Source: Streptomyces albiflavescens (GTDB lineage Bacteria > Actinomycetota > Actinomycetes > Streptomycetales > Streptomycetaceae). Taken from it: DNA of 64,000 nucleotides. The stretch covers positions 157,710 through 221,709 of the forward strand of contig NZ_BMMM01000018.1 in the NCBI RefSeq assembly GCF_014645835.1, read 5' to 3'. Positions 16,642 through 24,819 of this stretch are shown one piece after another (positions within the stretch are counted from its first letter, which is position 1; every line of letters starts with the position of its first letter). Position numbers and translations under genes: made by a program. Under the pieces are notes generated by a model. The model saw only the letters and a program-made list of their open reading frames with translations, made no database searches and was not told the DNA's origin.

Positions 16642-17489
16642 AGTTCCTTGGCCAAGCGGTGGATGAAGTCCCGCGACCGCTCGGGCTCGAATGACACGCC
16701 CTCCACCTTACGGAAGAGCGTTCGAAGACGGTCGAGTTGAGCGTCTGAATCGATGAACGCTGTGCCATAAGGTGCGTCACGGACGACTGTGTCCAGGCGG
16801 GGTACGGTGCCGCCCATGTACACCATGGCGCTTCCGGCGCCGGCGAACCCGTCCAGGTCGTAGGGGATGACGCGCACTCTCACATGGTCGGCTTCGGATA
16901 GTTCCAGGATTCTGGTGAGCTGAACCCGCGTCGCGGCGCGGTCGCCAACCCTGATCCGCAGTGCCGATTCGTGGATAACCGTTTCGTACGGGATCGGCTG
17001 GGGTCCTTCGAGGACCGCGCGACGCCGCATCCTGTGGTCCACCCACGCATCCAGCTCGCCATCGGAGAGTTCGGGGGTTGTGAACGAGAAGAGGGCACGG
17101 GCATAGTCGTGCGTCTGGAGGAGCCCGGGTACGTGAAGGAAGTCCACGTCGCGTCGGAATGTCGCGTGGTACTCCAACTCCGAGAGGTCCAGGAAGAGGG
17201 AAGGCAGGACCCCGCGAAACTCCTCCCACCAGCCGCGTGTTCTGTCGGCGGCCATCTTCACCAAGCCGTCGATCAGAGCTTCGTTGAGGCAGGTGTAATG
17301 GGCTGCCAGGCGGCGCAGGCGCACTTCACTCACGCCTGACAGACCTGACTCGATATGGGTCATCTGGGAGGAGTTCACTCCGAGGAGCGCGGCTGTCTCC
17401 CGTGCCGTCATGCCTGCCGCCTCGCGCATTCTGCGCAGCTCGGCGCCCAGCCGCAGCTGTCGAGCGGTGGGGTGACTCCGCAACGCCAT
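16638..17489 (-). CDS. whiJ: WhiJ-like XRE regulator with DUF5753 domain
   Basis: 283 aa. N-terminal helix-turn-helix (LGAELRRMREAAGMTARETAALLGVNSSQMTHIESGLSGVS), then a DUF5753 ligand/partner domain from about residue 90 (VPGLLQTHDYARALF ... MRRRAVLEG ... SEADHVRVRVIPYD ... VYMGG). The DUF397 gene downstream and the divergent ATP-binding protein gene upstream recreate the whiJ/abaA-type triad that controls aerial growth. Position between a tad cluster and mqnC matches the S. coelicolor whiJ locus as I recall it. Many paralogues exist, so the exact name needs an orthology check. Confidence 0.72.
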   Translation of the reverse strand: MALRSHPTARQLRLGAELRRMREAAGMTARETAALLGVNSSQMTHIESGLSGVSEVRLRRLAAHYTCLNEALIDGLVKMAADRTRGWWEEFRGVLPSLFLDLSELEYHATFRRDVDFLHVPGLLQTHDYARALFSFTTPELSDGELDAWVDHRMRRRAVLEGPQPIPYETVIHESALRIRVGDRAATRVQLTRILELSEADHVRVRVIPYDLDGFAGAGSAMVYMGGTVPRLDTVVRDAPYGTAFIDSDAQLDRLRTLFRKVEGVSFEPERSRDFIHRLAKEL

Positions 17490-17562
17490 TCACGGCTCCT
17501 TCTGTGCAACTCGCCTGTCCGAGAGCCTCGTTCGGGTGTCAGGTTACGGCAACGGCTTGCGG

Positions 17563-17580
17563 GACCTCAATTTAGAGGTC
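17563..17580. promoter_or_regulatory. Inverted repeat in the whiJ-like divergent promoter
   Basis: GACCTC, six A/T-rich bases, GAGGTC: a perfect 6+6 palindrome around AATTTA, in the 237-bp gap between two divergent genes. It is a plausible operator for the XRE protein or a neighbour. Confidence 0.4.
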
Positions 17581-17640
17581 TACCGTCAGTGACGCGACGC
17601 ACACGTTGCGGAACCCCGGGATCCCGGAAGTGCACCACTC

Positions 17641-17655
17641 CGTCATGCCATGACG
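17641..17655. promoter_or_regulatory. Second inverted repeat upstream of the ATP-binding protein gene
   Basis: CGTCAT-GCC-ATGACG, 6+6 with a 3-bp spacer, about 70 bp before the start of the ATP-binding protein gene. Possible operator; no family match known. Confidence 0.3.
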
Positions 17656-17726
17656 GCTGCGGCAGAGTCACCGCCCGTCACCCGCCGCGTCTCTCCAACT
17701 CCCCGCACATCAACTGGAGTTCGCGC

Positions 17727-18146
17727 ATGCCCCATTCCAAGGGCGAAACCAGGGCCGAGCCCTGGGAGTACTCGCTCCACATCCCCCACGACCCCCGCTC
17801 GGTCACCGTCTGTCGCCGCACCCTGCGTCTGATCCTCACCCTTCACGGGCTGATCCGCCTTGCCGACGTCGCCGAGCTGCTGGCGGCCGAGCTGATCTCC
17901 AACGCCGTACGGCATACGAAGGGGCCGGCGACCCTGCGCCTGTGCTGGCGGGACGGAATCCTGCGCATCGGCGCGTGGGACGCGAGTCCCGAGCCGCCAC
18001 CGTACGAGCTGGCGGTGGCCCCCGACTCGGAGGCGGGCCGCGGCCTTGTGCTCGTACGGGCCTGTGCCGACGACTGGGGCTGGCACCCGCAGCGGCAGGG
18101 CGGCGACTTCGGCAAGTACGTGTGGTGTGACCTGGGCGCCGCGTAG
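17727..18146 (+). CDS. ATP-binding (HATPase_c) anti-sigma-factor-like protein
   Basis: 139 aa from ATG 17727, with CTGGAG 8 bp upstream. GHKL-type ATPase motifs: LAAELISNAVRHTKGP (N box) and DSEAGRGLVLVRACADDWGW (G1/G2 region). Single-domain proteins of this kind in Streptomyces resemble RsbW/SpoIIAB kinases and belong to the abaA/whiJ-type clusters, opposite the XRE gene. Partner unknown; kinase activity inferred from the family. Confidence 0.8.
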   Translation: MPHSKGETRAEPWEYSLHIPHDPRSVTVCRRTLRLILTLHGLIRLADVAELLAAELISNAVRHTKGPATLRLCWRDGILRIGAWDASPEPPPYELAVAPDSEAGRGLVLVRACADDWGWHPQRQGGDFGKYVWCDLGAA

Positions 18147-18179
18147 CTCGTTGATCAAGTCGTACAGAAAGGAGGGCCG

Positions 18180-19049
18180 ATGGTCAGCTCGTCGCACGAG
18201 GCCCTGCACCGGATCTTCCAGAAGGACCCGGCGCTGCTGACGCGCACTCTTCAGCGCGTGCTGCACATCCCGTTTCCCGAGCCCCGCGAGTTCGCGGTCC
18301 TGAACGCCGACTTGACGGAGATCGAGCCGGTCGAGCGGCGTGTGGACACGCTGATGCGGGTGGAGACGGACGACGGTACGTATCTCCTGGTTGTCGAGGC
18401 GCAGGGGAAGAAGGACGAGGACAAGCGCGGAAGCTGGGCGTACTACCTCTCGTACTTGTACGCGAAGTACCGCTGCGAGCCAGTCCTGATCGTGCTCACC
18501 CAGAGCAGTTCCACGGCCCGCTGGGCGTCCGAGCCCATCCGGCTGGGACTGCCCGGCTGGCATTCGCTCACGGTAAAGCCGCTCGTTCTGGGGCCGGACA
18601 ACGTGCCGCTCATCGCGGACGAACGGGAGGCCGCGCGGGACGTCTCCCTCGCGGCCTTCTCAGCGATGACGCATGGCAGAGGGCCGGACGCTGCCGCCAT
18701 ACTGGAATCCCTGACCGCAGCCATGGAGACCATCGACTCCGAAAGCGCGGCGGTGCTCGCGCAGCTCATCGAGTCGTGCCTGGACGAACCCCGGGCCAAG
18801 CAGATCTGGAAGGACCTGATGATGCCAGTGAACTACTTCTTCCGGAATCCGGTGGCCATGAAGTTGCGGGCCCAGGAGCGCGCCGAGATGACCCTGCACA
18901 TTCTTGAGTGGCGCGGCATCACGGTGCCGGAGGCCGTCCGTGAGCGGGTGCTCGCCTGCGAGGATCTGGACCAGCTGGATGTATGGGGGCAACGGGCCGT
19001 CCATGTCACTGATCCCGCAGACCTGTTCGACGATGACGAGGGAGCCTGA
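18180..19049 (+). CDS. Rpn-family PD-(D/E)XK nuclease-like protein
   Basis: 289 aa from ATG 18180, 9 bp after AAAGGAGG. The N-terminal half has a PD-(D/E)XK core in the Rpn/Transposase_31 form: RVDTLMRVE (Asp56) then YLLVVEAQGKKDED (Glu73-x-Gln75), and YLSYLYAKYRCEPVLIVLTQ. The C-terminal half is helical and ends in VRERVLACEDLDQLDVWGQRAVHVTDPADLFDDDE. Rpn proteins are recombination-promoting endonucleases or defence-linked orphans. Gln replaces the catalytic Lys, as is common in that family, so activity is plausible but unproved. Confidence 0.72.
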   Translation: MVSSSHEALHRIFQKDPALLTRTLQRVLHIPFPEPREFAVLNADLTEIEPVERRVDTLMRVETDDGTYLLVVEAQGKKDEDKRGSWAYYLSYLYAKYRCEPVLIVLTQSSSTARWASEPIRLGLPGWHSLTVKPLVLGPDNVPLIADEREAARDVSLAAFSAMTHGRGPDAAAILESLTAAMETIDSESAAVLAQLIESCLDEPRAKQIWKDLMMPVNYFFRNPVAMKLRAQERAEMTLHILEWRGITVPEAVRERVLACEDLDQLDVWGQRAVHVTDPADLFDDDEGA

Positions 19050-19338
19050 CACGACGCCGGGGATCCTTCCGGACAACGTATCCCCGTGGAAGTTGCCTTC
19101 GTACGTCTGGACCGACAACGCGCGACGGGCGTGGCTGGAGGCCGCGGAGCGCGCCTGGTGCGAGGGCTACGAGCAGGGGCGCGCCCAGGGCGTCGTCCTA
19201 CGGCTCCTCTTCTGGCGGGGGATCGAAATCCCGGCCCACGTCCACCGGCGAGTGCGCTCGACGACCGACCTGGATCAGCTACGGACATGGCGGGACCGCG
19301 CCTATGACGTGACTGATGCCGCAGAACTCTTCGACTAG
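19033..19338 (+). CDS. C-terminal-only paralogue of the Rpn-like protein
   Basis: 101 aa from ATG 19033, overlapping the previous gene by 17 bp. Its tail RLLFWRGIEIPAHVHRRVRSTTDLDQLRTWRDRAYDVTDAAELFD aligns with the last 45 residues of the upstream protein (HILEWRGITVPEAVRERVLACEDLDQLDVWGQRAVHVTDPADLFD). There is no nuclease core. It could be a regulator or multimerisation partner, or the remnant of a tandem duplication; similar C-terminal small products are known for some Rpn genes. Confidence 0.6.
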   Translation: MTREPDTTPGILPDNVSPWKLPSYVWTDNARRAWLEAAERAWCEGYEQGRAQGVVLRLLFWRGIEIPAHVHRRVRSTTDLDQLRTWRDRAYDVTDAAELFD

Positions 19339-19359
19339 CTGCCGGCGGCCGGGAGCGTC

Positions 19360-19440
19360 TCAGCGGTTGATCGACTGGATCTCCTGGACGTCGATGCCCT
19401 GGGTGGTGTCGAAGGTGCCGTCCGAGAGGTTGCCCTCTGA
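19360..19440 (-). pseudogene. 3'-end remnant of a second copy of the secreted protein gene
   Basis: Read on the minus strand this stretch encodes GTFDTTQGIDVQEIQSINR and a TGA stop, nearly the same as the last 20 residues of the gene ending at 19555 (GTFETTQDMNVQEIQSINR). The upstream part is missing, so this is the end of a deleted tandem paralogue. Confidence 0.75.
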
Positions 19441-19502
19441 GTGAGAGGAGACCCCTTCTTCATCGCATCAGACGGGCATTGCGCGCGCGGGGGAGAATGA
19501 GG

Positions 19503-19542
19503 AAGGCCGGGCCGTTCGCATCGTGCGGGACGGGCCGGCCTT
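19503..19542 (-). terminator. Hairpin after the secreted protein gene
   Basis: Left arm 19503-19514 (AAGGCCGGGCCG) pairs with 19531-19542 at 11 of 12 positions around a 16-nt loop, 13 bp beyond the stop of the minus-strand gene. Probable terminator, without a T-run as is usual in Streptomyces. Confidence 0.6.
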
Positions 19543-19554
19543 CGGCGGAGCGTG

Positions 19555-20634
19555 TTACCGGTTGATCGACTGGATTTCCTGGACGTTCATGTCCTGGGTG
19601 GTCTCGAAGGTGCCGTTCGGAAGGTCGCCGCCGGTGCCGTCGCTGCCCTGCCAGGTGATCTGCCAGGTTACGGACGCCTTCAGTTGGTACGGCTTGCCGT
19701 TCGTGGCGCGGAGGTACTCGATGCCGCACGGCGGGGTCTTGTCGGCATCGCCCGTCTTGTACGGGGTGCCGATGGAGTCGTCGGCGTTGAACTTGCAGTC
19801 GCCCGAGGCCGGGTAGGTCTCGGCGTCGTCGGTGCCCGGCTCCAGGTGGAGGGCGATCGGCTTGGCGGTGGTCTCCGCCCACAGGCCCGTGTTCGGAAGT
19901 TCCGCGCGGACCTTGACCTCTTGGAACGTGCCCTTGTCCAGCCACACCCAAGTCGGCAGGTTCACCGTCGATTTACCCTCGGGCTTCAGCTCGATCTCGG
20001 TGTCCGGAACCTTGATCTTGTCGTAGGCGTATTCGGCGAGGGTCTTGGCCGTGGGGGCGTGCGGGACCTTGGGGATCTGGCCGGCGTCCTGCCAGAACAT
20101 GATGAGGCCGCAGTTCCAGGAGTCGGGGTCGGTGTCGTCGGGCGCGACACTCCGCCAGAAGTAGCCGTCCTTGCCTATGTTGTAGTTCTTGTAGCCCTCG
20201 GCGGACGTCCACCTCTCGTCCATGTTGTCCTCGGGCTTCTCGTCCTTGTAGTGGTCGGTCCACAGCTTCTTGCCGAACCACGACTGGTGAATGCCGACGT
20301 CGCCGTTGCCGTCCGACTCGTCGACGAAGTTCTTGAGCCCCTCGGGCGTGAAGACGGGCTCGTACCAGCAGGCGGGCGGCTTCCAGTTCGGGTCGACCGT
20401 CCCGAGGTTGCCCTTCTTGCCGCCGGTGTTGCCCTTTGTGTAGGTGATTTTGATCTGGGAGTGGGTGGCGGAGGCGTAGATGTTCTGGTTGTGGGCGCCA
20501 CCGTGCGGCTTGTCCGCGGGCGGTTTCGTGGTGCCGCCCGGGACGTCATCGGCGTACGCGGAGCCCGTCGACCACAGGACGGCTGCCGCGGTCAGAGCGG
20601 TGACGCAGCGTCGGGTGTGGCGTATGGACGTCAT
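19555..20634 (-). CDS. Secreted protein of unknown function
   Basis: 359 aa from ATG 20634, which overlaps the upstream stop (TGATG). A Sec signal peptide is clear (RHTRRCVTALTAAAVLWSTGSAYA, cleavage near residue 28). The mature part is rich in W, D, K and P, with conserved-looking cysteines (PACWYEP, WNCGLIMFW, GDCKFNA, PPCGIEY). The C-terminal 150 residues look like immunoglobulin-like strands (ALHLEPG ... YQLKASVTWQITWQGSDG). No enzyme motif recognised. It is co-translated with the lipoprotein upstream, so the pair probably acts together at the cell surface. Confidence 0.72.
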   Translation of the reverse strand: MTSIRHTRRCVTALTAAAVLWSTGSAYADDVPGGTTKPPADKPHGGAHNQNIYASATHSQIKITYTKGNTGGKKGNLGTVDPNWKPPACWYEPVFTPEGLKNFVDESDGNGDVGIHQSWFGKKLWTDHYKDEKPEDNMDERWTSAEGYKNYNIGKDGYFWRSVAPDDTDPDSWNCGLIMFWQDAGQIPKVPHAPTAKTLAEYAYDKIKVPDTEIELKPEGKSTVNLPTWVWLDKGTFQEVKVRAELPNTGLWAETTAKPIALHLEPGTDDAETYPASGDCKFNADDSIGTPYKTGDADKTPPCGIEYLRATNGKPYQLKASVTWQITWQGSDGTGGDLPNGTFETTQDMNVQEIQSINR

Positions 20635-21278
20635 CACTGGCACTCCTTTACCCGTCCCTGCACCTCGATCTGCTGGGCCTTCCACGCGTGCCCGGAGTCG
20701 GCGGCGGGCCGCATCAGGATGCTGAACTTCTGGTAGCTGTCCAGGGATTCCTTCGTGTAGTGGATCTTCTGCGTCTTGATCTTCTTGCTGAACGACTTGG
20801 CCTGGTTCCTGCAGAAGGTGACGAGGACGCCCGTGGAGCCGACCTTCGCCGTCTCGGCTTTGTAGTACTTGTCCGTGCCGGTGGGGGTCCAGCCGCCGTC
20901 CACCCATGCCTGGATCTGCGTCTTGGCGTACTTGGCGGCTCCGCCGACCGAGTAGTACTGGTACGCCGGGTCGTCCGGGTTCTGCTTCACGATCCCGTGC
21001 TTCAGCGCCCGGATGTAGTTCGTGGCGGTGTCGACGGCCGCGGCGTGCTGCGCATCGGAGGGCTTGTCGAAGTCGAAGACGAGGTGCAGGTCGCCCGGCA
21101 GCGAGAGGTCGGGGGCGTCCGCTGCGGCCTTCGAGGCCGACGCCGATGGCGTACTCGACCCCGTATCCGCCCCCTTGATGCCACCGGACGAATCGTCACC
21201 CCCGCCGCAGGCGGTGAGCAGCAGTGCCGCTGTCGCGGTGAGTGCGGCGGCGGTGGTGGTCATGGCGCGACGGGACAC
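20634..21278 (-). CDS. Putative lipoprotein
   Basis: 214 aa. The signal sequence ends in a good lipobox (LLLTAC|GGG, Cys about residue 24), then a Ser/Ala-rich linker and a 150-aa domain with DTATNYIRALKHGI and YQYYSVGGAAKYAKTQIQAWVDGG. This resembles small membrane-anchored NTF2-like folds. Start GTG 21278; an ATG five codons inside is an alternative. First gene of a two-gene operon with the secreted protein. Confidence 0.75.
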   Translation of the reverse strand: MSRRAMTTTAAALTATAALLLTACGGGDDSSGGIKGADTGSSTPSASASKAAADAPDLSLPGDLHLVFDFDKPSDAQHAAAVDTATNYIRALKHGIVKQNPDDPAYQYYSVGGAAKYAKTQIQAWVDGGWTPTGTDKYYKAETAKVGSTGVLVTFCRNQAKSFSKKIKTQKIHYTKESLDSYQKFSILMRPAADSGHAWKAQQIEVQGRVKECQ

Positions 21279-21618
21279 GGGCCTTCTCCCCCTGTGTGCG
21301 GCTTTTGGTGCGTGCGCAGTTGTGTGCAGCAGAGAACGAAGCTACCAGGGGCCGGTAGAGGGCATTGGGGCGGCAAAAGGGGATTGTGTGGGGACCGTGA
21401 GAACTGTGACGTGACGGTTGCGAATGCCGTGGAAGCTGGACACCGCAAGGGAGTTGGCGCACGGGGGCAACTCGGGCTTAGGGGGCTGGTGGTGATGAAT
21501 CGGATGGGCCGTCGAACCTTGCCCCCTGTCTGGTCTTCGACACCCTCCTTAAGATCTCAGTAGGCTCGTCTCACCCCCCTTTACCACTCCCTCCACACAC
21601 GACCCCAGGACACCCGCC
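21279..21618. other. 340-bp divergent gap
   Basis: Separates the lipoprotein (minus) from the LysM-BTAD gene (plus). No gene or clear hexamer pair seen. The only relatively A/T-rich patch is CTCCTTAAGATCTCAGTAGG at about 21545-21564, where promoter elements could lie. Confidence 0.4.
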
Positions 21619-24615
21619 ATGGCGCGACGCACCACTTCCAGCTCGACGGGCAGCTCGCCGGGTCCGAGGAATCGGACGCCGCAGCCCCTGCCCCGGCGTC
21701 GTCGGACGTTCGGGGACTTTCTGAAGGCCTTCCTGGCCTTCGTGGCGCTCGTCGTGCTCGTCGTCGGGGTGCCGGGGGCGCTCGCCGTCAAGATCGGGTG
21801 GCCGTTGCCGCACGGGGTGCCGTCGCTCGACTGGTTGCAGCAGGAGATCACCGTCGGCACGTTCATTCACGTGCTGACCGTGGTCGTCTGGCTCGCCTGG
21901 GCGCAGTTCACGGCCTGTGTGCTTGTCGAGGTGAAGGCCGCGCTGTCCGGCGTGGGGATGCCGGGGCACGTACCGGGCGCGGGGCCCAGCCAGTTGCTGG
22001 CGCGGCAGCTCGTCGCCGCGCTGCTGCTCGTCGGCGCCACCGCGGCCAGCCTCACGCCGGGACTGTCGCAGCTCGGGCACAGCATCGAGGGGAACCAGAA
22101 GGGGACCGTCGCCGCGGCGCAGCAGACCCCGGGCGGGCTGTTCGGGCAGCAGCAGGAGCAGGCCGCCGCCGACACGGCCGCCGCGATCGCCGAGCAGGCC
22201 GCCCACGCGGCCTCGCATGCCGACAGCGGCAGTACGGCCAAGCAAGGCGACACCAAGTACTACCGGATCCAGCCGCCCGAGGGACGCCACCACGACTCGC
22301 TCTGGGAGATCGCCCAGCGGCATCTCGGCGACGGGCGCCGGTACAAGGAGATCTACCAGCTCAACAAGGACCGTACGCAGCCCGACGGGTCCAAGCTCTC
22401 CGAGGCCAGCCTGATCCGGCCCGGCTGGATCCTCGAAATGCCCGGCGACGCCCACGGCGGCGAACTCGTCGAGATGCCCGATGCGGCGCCCAAGGTCTCC
22501 GAGCAGGTCCAGCAGCAGATCCACGACTACGCCAAGACCGGGGACCACCAGCAGGGCGGGGGCAGCCAGCAGGGCGGCAGCGGAACTCAACAGGGCGGCG
22601 ACCGCGACACCGCGCACATCCATGTGCCCCAGCAGCGGCCCAGCAGTGACGAGGGCGGCGGCAGCGACACCGGCAGCGGTAACCAGCAGCAGGAGCACGC
22701 CACTTCCGGCGCCGAGGCCGACGGTTCCTCCTTCGGGCTTCCCGAAGCCCTCGTCGGCGCGCCCCTCCTCGCCGCCGGTCTCCTCGGCGCTCTCGGCCGC
22801 CGGCGCCGCCAGGCGCTGTGGCAGTCCGCGCTCGGTGCGGTCGGCGGGCGGCGCGGCATGGAGCCGCCGGTCCCGACCGGGTCCGCCGCGGACGCCCAGG
22901 ACGCGCTGCTCGTGGGCGCCGACCCCGAGGGCGTACGCCTGCTCGACCTGTCGCTGCGCGGACTCGCGGCGGCGCTCGCCGCCGAGTCGCGCCCGCTGCC
23001 GACCGTCTACGCGGCCTGGCTCAGCGGCAACGGCGATCTGCATCTGCAGCTCGCCCAGCCGGCCGGGAAGCCGCCCACGCCGTGGCAGCTCGGTCAGGAC
23101 CAGACGTTCTGGATGCTGGCGCGGACGGACGCCGAGCGGTACGAGGACGTCGACACCGCCGCGCCGTACCCCGGGCTGGTCAGCCTGGGCACCATGGACG
23201 ACTCCCGGCTGCTCCTCAACCTCGAGGCCGTCCCCGGCATCGTGTCGCTCAGCGGCAGTGTGGGCGACCGCGCGGGCGTCTTCGCGTCCGTCGCCGCCGA
23301 GTTGGCCACCAATGGGTGGTCGGACCGCATGACGATCACGCTCGTCGGCTTCGGCGAGGACCTGACGCCCCTCGCGCCCAACCGGCTGCGCCACCTAGAC
23401 GACGTCGAGGCGCTGGTGGAGACCATGGAGGCGGAGACGCGGCAGCGGCGCGGTGCGCTGGGGGCGGCCGGACACGACTCCGTGCTCACCGGCCGCACCG
23501 GACCCGCCCAGCACACCCGTTGGGCCCCGCACCTCGTCCTGCTCGCCGCCGAGCCGTCCGCCGACGACGCCGTCAAGCTCGCCGAACTCGCCTCCGACGC
23601 CGGCCGGTTGGGCATCGGCTACCTCGTCGGCACCGAGAGCGGAGATCTGCCGGGCGCCGCCTGGGAGATGGAGATCACCAGCCAGGGCAAGCTGCTCGCG
23701 CCGCTGCTCGGGCTCGAACTCGACGCGCAGTTGCTGCCGGTGGCGCAGCAGCGGGCGGTCGTCGAGCTGTTCGTCGAGGCGGATCCCGAGCGGGAGAACA
23801 CCAACGCTGCCGCGCCGCCCTTCCTCGTCGACATCAGCGAGCAGGGGCGTCCGGCGGTGTACGCGCGCCTCGTGGGCCCGTACGAGATCATCGGTCTGGA
23901 GACGCCCGACGGCGAGCGCAGCCCGCTGCTGCACGAGGCGCTGGCGTTGCTGCTGCTGCACCGTGAGGGTGTGCACCCGCGAGTGCTGTCCTCCGCGCTG
24001 TGGCCGCGCGGTGTCACCGAAGACGTACGCGACGCGCTCGTCGAGCGGCTGCGCGGCTGGCTCGGCAACGACCCCGACGGCACACCCCGCCTCGGCACCG
24101 ACGAGGCCGGGCGGCTCACGCTCGCCAAGTCGGTCGTGTCCGACCTGGATGTGCTGCGCTCGCTCTACCACGAGGCGACGCAGGGCAAGGGTGTCAACAG
24201 CCGTGCGGTGCGCGGGCGGTTGCTCACGGACGCGCTCGTGCTCGTGCGCGGACCGCTGCTGGCCGATCGTCCGCAGGGGCGGTACGGGTGGCTCACGCAC
24301 GAGATCATCGACGCCCAGCTTCCGCTGCTCGTCGCGGACATCGGGCTCGCGCTCTCCGCGTTCCATCTGGAGAAGGACCGGGCGGAGAAGGCCATCGAGG
24401 CGCTGAACGCCTCCCGGAACTCCGCGCCCGCCGACGAGCGGCTCTGGAACGAGCTGCTGCGCGCGACCCACGCCACCGGTGACAACGACCGGCTCAAGCG
24501 GCTCGCCGCCGACCTCGTCGCCCGGAGCGGGGCACGCGGGTTGCCTCCGCGGACGGAGGCGCTGCTGGATGAACTGTTGCCCACGTGGCGGAGTGGCGTG
24601 GCCGCTGTCGGGTGA
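21619..24615 (+). CDS. LysM and BTAD-domain membrane regulator
   Basis: 998 aa. Two or three N-terminal membrane helices (residues 33-55, 78-100, 133-150), then a LysM domain at about 215-278 (YYRIQPPEGRHHDSLWEIAQRHLGDGRRYKEIYQLN ... LIRPGWILEMP) and a Gln/Gly/Ser-rich linker. Another hydrophobic patch near 378-392 (LVGAPLLAAGLLGALG) is followed by a large cytoplasmic region. Near 765-830 is a winged-helix-like segment (LHREGVHPRVLSSALWPRGV), and the last 130 residues are a bacterial transcriptional activation (BTAD) helical repeat. Such proteins accompany Tad loci in Streptomyces and could couple the cell wall or pilus state to gene expression. Topology is inferred. Confidence 0.85.
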   Translation: MARRTTSSSTGSSPGPRNRTPQPLPRRRRTFGDFLKAFLAFVALVVLVVGVPGALAVKIGWPLPHGVPSLDWLQQEITVGTFIHVLTVVVWLAWAQFTACVLVEVKAALSGVGMPGHVPGAGPSQLLARQLVAALLLVGATAASLTPGLSQLGHSIEGNQKGTVAAAQQTPGGLFGQQQEQAAADTAAAIAEQAAHAASHADSGSTAKQGDTKYYRIQPPEGRHHDSLWEIAQRHLGDGRRYKEIYQLNKDRTQPDGSKLSEASLIRPGWILEMPGDAHGGELVEMPDAAPKVSEQVQQQIHDYAKTGDHQQGGGSQQGGSGTQQGGDRDTAHIHVPQQRPSSDEGGGSDTGSGNQQQEHATSGAEADGSSFGLPEALVGAPLLAAGLLGALGRRRRQALWQSALGAVGGRRGMEPPVPTGSAADAQDALLVGADPEGVRLLDLSLRGLAAALAAESRPLPTVYAAWLSGNGDLHLQLAQPAGKPPTPWQLGQDQTFWMLARTDAERYEDVDTAAPYPGLVSLGTMDDSRLLLNLEAVPGIVSLSGSVGDRAGVFASVAAELATNGWSDRMTITLVGFGEDLTPLAPNRLRHLDDVEALVETMEAETRQRRGALGAAGHDSVLTGRTGPAQHTRWAPHLVLLAAEPSADDAVKLAELASDAGRLGIGYLVGTESGDLPGAAWEMEITSQGKLLAPLLGLELDAQLLPVAQQRAVVELFVEADPERENTNAAAPPFLVDISEQGRPAVYARLVGPYEIIGLETPDGERSPLLHEALALLLLHREGVHPRVLSSALWPRGVTEDVRDALVERLRGWLGNDPDGTPRLGTDEAGRLTLAKSVVSDLDVLRSLYHEATQGKGVNSRAVRGRLLTDALVLVRGPLLADRPQGRYGWLTHEIIDAQLPLLVADIGLALSAFHLEKDRAEKAIEALNASRNSAPADERLWNELLRATHATGDNDRLKRLAADLVARSGARGLPPRTEALLDELLPTWRSGVAAVG

Positions 24616-24650
24616 CGTGCCCCGGCCCTGGGGCTGGACCTCTTTTGTTC

Positions 24651-24685
24651 CGGCGCCCGGCGCCCGGCGCCCGGCGCCCGGCGCT
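24651..24685. repeat. Five tandem 7-bp units
   Basis: Four perfect CGGCGCC units and a fifth ending in T, in the gap between the BTAD gene and the prepilin peptidase gene. Confidence 0.9.
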
Positions 24686-24702
24686 CCAGGCTGTGCCCAC
24701 CC

Positions 24703-24735
24703 TCCCCCACTCTCGGCTTCGCTCGAGCGGGGGAC
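24703..24735. repeat. Streptomyces-type intergenic hairpin
   Basis: TCCCCC ... GGGGGA arms enclosing CTCTCGGCTTCGCTCGAG. Hairpins of this wording recur between genes in Streptomyces (from memory). It may terminate the upstream transcript. Confidence 0.5.
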
Positions 24736-24807
24736 CCCCATCGCCCTGCGGAACGACTGCCCACAGCGGTAGCGACAACGGTGGCGACAGGGCTCGAATG
24801 GGCTACG

Positions 24808-24813
24808 TAGGGT
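24808..24813 (+). promoter_or_regulatory. -10 box of a leaderless prepilin peptidase transcript
   Basis: TAGGGT, six bases before GTG 24820. This spacing puts transcription start on the start codon and there is no Shine-Dalgarno sequence, so leaderless expression is likely. Confidence 0.45.
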
Positions 24814-24819
24814 GTGCGC

